Shown: piece by piece, positions 5,689-9,782 of the stretch
How positions within the stretch are numbered: position 1 is the stretch's first letter
How the letters are laid out: every line of letters starts with the position of its first letter
Assembly (NCBI GenBank): GCA_937959315.1
Contig: CALGRC010000237.1
Location: forward strand, 1-9,782
Direction of reading: 5' to 3'
From: an uncultured Clostridia bacterium
GTDB taxonomy: Bacteria; Bacillota; Clostridia; UMGS1810
DNA: 9,782 nt
The notes under the pieces: generated by a model
What the model saw: the letters and a program-made list of their open reading frames with translations, nothing else
The model's database searches: none
Told to the model about the DNA's origin: nothing
Program-made: the position numbers and the translations under genes

Positions 5689-6841
5689 GTTCCATCCCTC
5701 CATCCAATTTCGATACTTCCGCATATTCCCTGCGGATAAAATGCTTGTCCCCTTCCGGCCCGATACCGGCCATGTTAAATATCTCCAATCCCTCGTTGTG
5801 CGTCAAAAACCCGCGGTCAAACAGCTGCGTCACAATGTTAAGCTTGGTCTGGTTACTAGCGTATTGCAGCCGGTTAGCAGTAAACAAAATCTGGCTGCCA
5901 AATGCCATCTGCCTCCCGGTAAACGTCATATTGCTCATCACCAGCGACAGCTGCAGCGCAAACGGTTCCAGCTTCCCTTCGTAGTAGGCGTTCCACTCGT
6001 TTTCATCAAATTCGTTTTGCAGTATCTTCTGGTTTGTCCCAAAATACTGATAGACGTTTTCCTGTATCAGCCGCATCTGGGACGGGTTTACAATAAACGG
6101 TTCGCTGGTAATCTGCTTGACGTCCGCATACTTTGCGTCAAACATCATCACCCCGCCGGATGAAGCCGTCAGATTATCCCGGACAAACCGTTCCCGCTCG
6201 GCTTGTATGTCCTTTTCCTTCAGCGTAGACGCCAGACGCGCCAGAAACCGGATAGACGCCGAGTTTTTCACACCCTCCCGGATGCCCTCGTTCTGCGTAT
6301 GAATCAGCTGCATGGTCGGGTACAGCGCTTTGTTGTCCTCTCCGAAAAAGTCGTCCTTGTACTGGAACTGCGTCAAAATCCCCGCGCGGGCAAGCTCTAT
6401 GCTCCCCTTTTGCCCGGTGCCGAATATGTACCGCAGCCACGGCTCCCCGCCAACGTCCAAAATTTCGCACCGCTCTGGCAGCACCGGATAATAGCCGCAG
6501 ATGGTCTGCATATCCCGCTCATACAGCGGCACAATAAATGCGTTGTTGTTGACGCTGAAAATGGTCGCCAGCCGGTACAAAAATTTGCTGGTATCCATGT
6601 AGGGGTTGGGCTGAAATTGCAGCGCACGTTCCAGCCCGCGTCCGGCAGACCCCTTTAATTCCGGCTTGAATTTGCTGCAATGGGTGGCAAACGTATGGAT
6701 AGCCGCACGCGTCAGCTCCATTTCATACAATCCGCCCTCAAACGAGGTAAAGCACGGCGTATAGGCCGTCAGCGTCTGAAAATACCCCCGCAGGGCCGAA
6801 AGCGCCTTTTCTTTTTTAAAAATCTTTTCAAACAGCCCCAA
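5618..6841 (-). CDS. HK97-family phage portal protein
   Basis: A 407-residue portal, the dodecameric ring at the capsid vertex through which DNA is packaged and released. Typical features are the N-terminus MGLFEKIFKKEK, LTRAAIHTFATHCSKFKP, NPYMDTSKFLYRLATIFSVNNNAFIVP, and TNRLQYASNQTKLNIVTQLFDRG / LTHNEGLEIFNM near the C-terminus. The start codon is TTG (6841): the terminase stop is in the same frame two codons upstream and no nearby ATG exists, and the protein start matches portal N-termini. The ribosome binding site (GGTGGTGA) is modest. The C-terminal Gly/Ala-rich tail overlaps the protease gene. Confidence 0.95.
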   Translation of the reverse strand: MGLFEKIFKKEKALSALRGYFQTLTAYTPCFTSFEGGLYEMELTRAAIHTFATHCSKFKPELKGSAGRGLERALQFQPNPYMDTSKFLYRLATIFSVNNNAFIVPLYERDMQTICGYYPVLPERCEILDVGGEPWLRYIFGTGQKGSIELARAGILTQFQYKDDFFGEDNKALYPTMQLIHTQNEGIREGVKNSASIRFLARLASTLKEKDIQAERERFVRDNLTASSGGVMMFDAKYADVKQITSEPFIVNPSQMRLIQENVYQYFGTNQKILQNEFDENEWNAYYEGKLEPFALQLSLVMSNMTFTGRQMAFGSQILFTANRLQYASNQTKLNIVTQLFDRGFLTHNEGLEIFNMAGIGPEGDKHFIRREYAEVSKLDGGMEHADMQGQGIPDGGAAGTADRAEG

Positions 6842-6844
6842 TTC

Positions 6845-8506
6845 TCAGTCACCACCATTCAAATTCACATACTCGTCATATTTGTCTTTGAGCACCTTAT
6901 AGGCGCAAATCAGCGCCACGGTGCCATCTATCCTGCGTCTGGCGTCCAGCCCCTTTACCGGCTGGATATTGCCGTTGATGTCCGCCTTGACATCGGTATT
7001 CAACAGGCACATCTTATCCACCGGGTTGTTGTTGTACACCACCAGATGTTGCGCAAAATCCGCTTTCAAATCCTTCATGGGCTGCGACAGGCTCAATACC
7101 CCCTGCCGCACAGGTATCATCGCATTTGCGCCAAATTCTGCCTTAAACTGCGCCAGCAGTGTATCGTCGATATGCCACGGGTCATAGCCAATGAACAGTA
7201 CGTACAAATCCTCCTGCTCCCTCAGTTCGATAAACCAATCCAGAAACACCCGCTTGTCTACCTTTGCACCAGGGCAAACCCGCATAAACCCCTGCTTTAC
7301 CCACAAATCATACGGCGCGTTGTCCCGCTCCCGGCGGATACCGTTTGCCGTCATGGTATCCAGCACCGTTTCCGGTATCCAGTACATAGATTTTACATAT
7401 AGTTTCGGGTCGTCAGGCCGCATACAGACCGCCTTTGCTGCGCTCAAATCCACGCTGTCCGCCGCATCCATCCCGCCAATGCAGTAATCAAACGGGATGT
7501 CAAACAGTTCCTCATTGTTTGCCTCCTCCCAGCGCAGCCACGCGGACGCGCTGTTTTGTTTTAAGTTAAAATCCTTAACCAGCACTGTTGCTTTAAACGC
7601 CGGGTCATTTTTTGCCTTTTCCACACACTCCCGCAAAAACGACACCTTTTTTATCGTCCCAAGGCCGGGGTTTGCCTTAATCCAGCACTCTTCTTTGTCC
7701 CACTCGTCGGCGTCGTCCAGCTCATAGATAAACGGCAAAAACCGCTCGTCTTTGATGGTTCCATCTAAAACGCCGCACGCATAGTCGTATTGACTATCAA
7801 ATATCCCGTCGCGTACAAACCCATTGGTGGTAATACAAAACAACAGCGGCTGCTCCCGGCTGGACATGCTCTGTTTCATCAGGTCATATATATCTCGGTT
7901 TTTTATCGCCGCAAGTTCGTCCACCGTTACTAGGTGGCTGTTCAAACCATCCAGACTGTTGGTATTGCTGGCTAGTGCCTTGATAAACCCCATATTGTAC
8001 GGGAAATACAAATCACTCATCCGTTTTTTGATGTTGCGGGAAAGCTCCGGCGACTGCCGCACCATCTTATAGGTTTCGGAATACCCCTTGTTGGCCTGGT
8101 CTTTTGCCGTCGCAATGATATAACATTCCGGCGCGCCCTCCCCGTCGTTTACCAGCATATCCAGGTTGACCGCCGCCATCTCGGTGGTTTTCCCGTTTTT
8201 TCTCCCCTCTATTGTCAAAACCTCGTTGTACTTGCGCACGTTATTATCATCTACAAAACCAAACACCGCCTGGAACCGGGCTTTTTGAAAAAGCTCCAGC
8301 TTCAGCGGCGTCCCAATTTTCCCCTGCGACTGTTTGCAAAACCGTTCGATAAATCCAATGTGCCGGTCGGCGATTTGTTCGTCAAAATGATATTGCCCTG
8401 GCTGGTACATGGCGTTCAGCAGCCGTTCAAACACTTGCTTGATACGCTTGCAGGCTATGATTTTCCCATCCAGTACGGCTGTCCCATATTCCTCTAACGC
8501 GCTCAT
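6845..8506 (-). CDS. terL: Terminase large subunit
   Basis: A 553-residue packaging motor (Terminase_1-like). The ATPase domain shows Walker A EGRKNGKT (residues 100-107), Walker B LVTVDE (192-197, catalytic E197) and coupling motif CITTNG (224-229). The C-terminal RNase H-like nuclease domain shows GGMDAADSVDLSA (D347), GYDPWH (D442) and RRIDG (D527), the probable metal-binding acids. It pumps DNA into the prohead and cuts the concatemer with the small subunit and probably the HNH protein. The ATG overlaps the small-subunit stop (ATGA); the stop lies 3 nt before the portal start. Length and motif spacing are normal, so it looks intact. Confidence 0.97.
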   Translation of the reverse strand: MSALEEYGTAVLDGKIIACKRIKQVFERLLNAMYQPGQYHFDEQIADRHIGFIERFCKQSQGKIGTPLKLELFQKARFQAVFGFVDDNNVRKYNEVLTIEGRKNGKTTEMAAVNLDMLVNDGEGAPECYIIATAKDQANKGYSETYKMVRQSPELSRNIKKRMSDLYFPYNMGFIKALASNTNSLDGLNSHLVTVDELAAIKNRDIYDLMKQSMSSREQPLLFCITTNGFVRDGIFDSQYDYACGVLDGTIKDERFLPFIYELDDADEWDKEECWIKANPGLGTIKKVSFLRECVEKAKNDPAFKATVLVKDFNLKQNSASAWLRWEEANNEELFDIPFDYCIGGMDAADSVDLSAAKAVCMRPDDPKLYVKSMYWIPETVLDTMTANGIRRERDNAPYDLWVKQGFMRVCPGAKVDKRVFLDWFIELREQEDLYVLFIGYDPWHIDDTLLAQFKAEFGANAMIPVRQGVLSLSQPMKDLKADFAQHLVVYNNNPVDKMCLLNTDVKADINGNIQPVKGLDARRRIDGTVALICAYKVLKDKYDEYVNLNGGD

Positions 8507-8862
8507 GCTTCCCCACGCAGGTAGGACAACAGCTCGTTGTCTTTCCTGCCGTCATCCGGCAGCATGTCGGATAGCTGCTTTAATACGGCGGCATGGTTTT
8601 TTATCATGGTGTTATAAATCTCCACCTCCGGGCTTTTTTTCGTGCCGTACTGGTTTTCCCCGTTTTTATAGGTGGATACCGCACCGTTTTCCGTAATATC
8701 CCTTTGCAAATCCTCCAGCGTCACCGCCATAAACGCGGCATTTTCAATCAGCGACTGCATAACGCTCTGCCTGTTTTCATCCGCTGAAGCAAACAACTTA
8801 TACAGCCGCCGGATTTCCGCGTCAATCCGCTGCTGTTTTGTCTTTTCTTTTTTTCCTGCCAT
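8503..8862 (-). CDS. terS: Terminase small subunit, P27 family
   Basis: A 119-residue protein with a basic N-terminus (MAGKKEKTKQQRIDAEIRRL), the segment LIENAAFMAVTLEDLQRDI, and the family-typical YKNGENQYGTKKSPEVEIYN followed by KNHAAVLKQLSDMLP. P27-type small terminases recognise the packaging site and load the large subunit. The ATG has GGAGGTGT about 7 nt upstream, and the end overlaps the large subunit gene by 4 nt. The 70-nt gap on its upstream side could hold part of the packaging site, but no repeat is evident there. Confidence 0.92.
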   Translation of the reverse strand: MAGKKEKTKQQRIDAEIRRLYKLFASADENRQSVMQSLIENAAFMAVTLEDLQRDITENGAVSTYKNGENQYGTKKSPEVEIYNTMIKNHAAVLKQLSDMLPDDGRKDNELLSYLRGEA

Positions 8863-8932
8863 GCACTACACCTCCCCTCGCGCGTATCCCGTGTCAAAAT
8901 TCTTGTGCCCTTCTCGGTTCCCGTGTGCCCAT

Positions 8933-9244
8933 TTATAAATTGTTAGATGGGGGGAGTATATCCCCGCTCTCATCAAAACGATACCGCAAAACAATCGGAT
9001 TTTCTGTATGTTCTTTTAGCTCGTCCGCATTATGACACGTCTGGCACAGAAACTCTAAATTATTATGATTAAATACAATATCTGGATTGTTGATATTTTC
9101 CGTGGTTAGTTTGATTTTATGGTGTAATATTTTTCCCGGTCGCATACATCTTTCGCACAATCCATGCACCTTAACGATGTAAGATTCCCTGCACTTACGC
9201 CATTCTTTTGACTTGTAAAACTTCTTTGCAAAATCCTTTGCCAT
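8933..9244 (-). CDS. HNH endonuclease of the packaging module
   Basis: A 103-residue single-domain HNH nuclease. It starts with the usual KFYKSKEWRKCRESY helix, then C30-x-x-C33, the H41-H42 pair (ILHHKIKLT), N61-N62-L-E, and C67-x-x-C70-H71-N72. The four cysteines form a structural zinc site and the HNH residues bind the catalytic metal. In HK97-type phages such a protein beside the terminase is needed for specific cos cleavage and DNA packaging. It is the first gene after the late promoter and leader. Its codons look more AT-rich than those of the terminase genes, common for HNH genes. The ribosome binding site (GGTGAG) is moderate. Confidence 0.93.
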   Translation of the reverse strand: MAKDFAKKFYKSKEWRKCRESYIVKVHGLCERCMRPGKILHHKIKLTTENINNPDIVFNHNNLEFLCQTCHNADELKEHTENPIVLRYRFDESGDILPPSNNL

Positions 9245-9293
9245 ATTTATTACTCACCCGCCGTCCGCATCCGCCGTCTGTTATGTACGGCAC

Positions 9294-9326
9294 AAAAAAG
9301 GACGCCCCATAAGCCCAGAGCGCCCT
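9294..9326 (-). terminator. Rho-independent terminator-like hairpin in the late leader
   Basis: On the minus strand AGGGCGC (9326-9320) pairs with GCGTCCT (9305-9299), a 7-bp stem with one G-U pair and a 14-nt loop, followed directly by six U (9299-9294). It can end transcription of the regulator gene. It also lies only about 25 nt downstream of the predicted late-promoter start, so it may be an attenuator that late transcription must pass. Confidence 0.7.
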
Positions 9327-9357
9327 ATCGCCTAACGATTCACTTTTGTCAGTTTAC

Positions 9358-9393
9358 AGTATAGCATATATACAACATAACATTCCATAACAT
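9358..9393 (-). promoter_or_regulatory. Putative activator-dependent late promoter with direct-repeat operator
   Basis: Minus strand: an extended -10 element TGC-TATACT (9366-9358). No TTGACA lies 17 bp upstream. Instead two copies of ATGTTATG (9393-9386 and 9383-9376), 10 bp apart, straddle the -35 position. This is the layout of a promoter needing an activator bound on one face of the helix. The regulator encoded immediately upstream is the natural candidate. Between it and the HNH start is a leader of about 107 nt with the terminator-like hairpin and two copies of GACGGCGG (9278-9271 and 9265-9258). Confidence 0.6.
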
Positions 9394-9399
9394 GTTTTA

Positions 9400-9782
9400 T
9401 CAAACTTGCCGCAATGCCCAACCATGCAGCCTGCATACATGCACATAGCTATAATTCATATCCACTGCTATTCTTTCCAACGTGTTGCCATCAATATATT
9501 TTCTGCGCAATACTTCCCGGTACACCGGGTTTTCCACCGCGTCAATGGCAGCCTCAATTTCTTTGCGCACCGCAATCGATTCCAGTATCCGCCCGGATAA
9601 CTCCTGTTCCAGCTCATATATCGCGCACACCGCGTCCTCCATCTGGTTGCGCCCCTGCCCGCCCTTTGGCATATCGCTCAGCAGCCGGGTCACACTCTCC
9701 GCCTTTGCCCGCCACCGCTGTATCTCATTTTCTGTCCGCTCGATGTCGCCCTGTAAGCTGTTGTACCGCCCCAGCCACTCTT
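9400..9782 (-). CDS. DUF1492 / sigma-70 region 4-like late-gene regulator (5' end cut by window)
   Basis: The frame is open to the window edge, with 126 full codons visible from EWLGRYNSLQGDIERTENEI onward; only a few N-terminal residues are probably missing. A GTG at 9693 is not the start, because the coiled-coil helix typical of the family lies upstream of it. The N-terminal half is helical with the SDMPKGGQG linker; the C-terminal part is a helix-turn-helix like sigma-70 region 4 (REVLRRKYIDGNTLERIAVDMNYSYVHVCRLHGWAL). DUF1492, ArpU and RinA-like proteins sit just upstream of the HNH/terminase genes and activate late transcription. The adjoining repeat-flanked promoter supports that role here. 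Confidence 0.85.
   Translation of the reverse strand, partial: EWLGRYNSLQGDIERTENEIQRWRAKAESVTRLLSDMPKGGQGRNQMEDAVCAIYELEQELSGRILESIAVRKEIEAAIDAVENPVYREVLRRKYIDGNTLERIAVDMNYSYVHVCRLHGWALRQV

Noticed and set aside
5306..6163. 285-codon plus-strand ORF opposite protease and portal
   Set aside because: Antisense shadow of two certain genes; low-complexity basic/His/Pro-rich translation, no domain pattern and no ribosome binding site.
6680..7402. 240-codon plus-strand ORF opposite portal and large terminase
   Set aside because: Lies antisense to conserved terminase and portal regions; composition is that of a reversed coding strand.
8863..8932. Possible cos/pac site or terminator between HNH and small terminase
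   Set aside because: No convincing inverted or direct repeats or U-run found; only the small-terminase ribosome binding site can be supported.

Overview
The window is the DNA-packaging, head and early-tail part of a siphovirus-type (HK97-like) phage or prophage, almost certainly from a Firmicute of class Clostridia. The host assignment is an inference from strong AGGAGG-type ribosome binding sites, the DUF1492-type late regulator, the P27-type small terminase and protein styles common in gut clostridial prophages. Every real gene is on the minus strand, so the biological order runs from the right edge to the left edge. No integrase, lysis gene, tRNA, CRISPR array or IS was seen.

Right end (9782-9245): the 3' part of a DUF1492 / sigma-70 region 4-like late-gene regulator. 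It is followed at once by a putative extended -10 promoter whose -35 region is straddled by two 8-bp direct repeats in 10-bp phase. The leader then holds a hairpin plus U6 terminator. This looks like the control point for the late operon.

Middle (9244-1515), nearly gapless and often with 1-71 nt overlaps: HNH endonuclease, small terminase, large terminase, portal (TTG start), prohead protease, major capsid protein, gp6-like connector, head-closure protein, HK97 gp10-like protein, tail-completion protein, major tail tube protein, then the tail assembly chaperone G. G is extended into T by a -1 frameshift at C CCA AAC directly before the G stop codon. HNH and terminases cut and package DNA; portal, protease and capsid build and mature the head; the connector set joins head to tail; tube protein and G/GT prepare tail assembly.

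Left end (1512-1): where a tape-measure gene is normally expected there is instead an AT-rich cargo segment. It contains a 458-codon DEDDh exonuclease-BRCT protein with a cysteine-rich C-terminus, driven by its own near-consensus promoter whose -35 box contains the T-frame stop codon. A second promoter, with a perfect 12-bp tandem repeat, stands before a gene cut off by the window edge; its ten visible residues recall HicA toxins. I read this segment as a moron (accessory) cassette inserted into the tail operon, possibly for defence, counter-defence or DNA maintenance. That function is inference.
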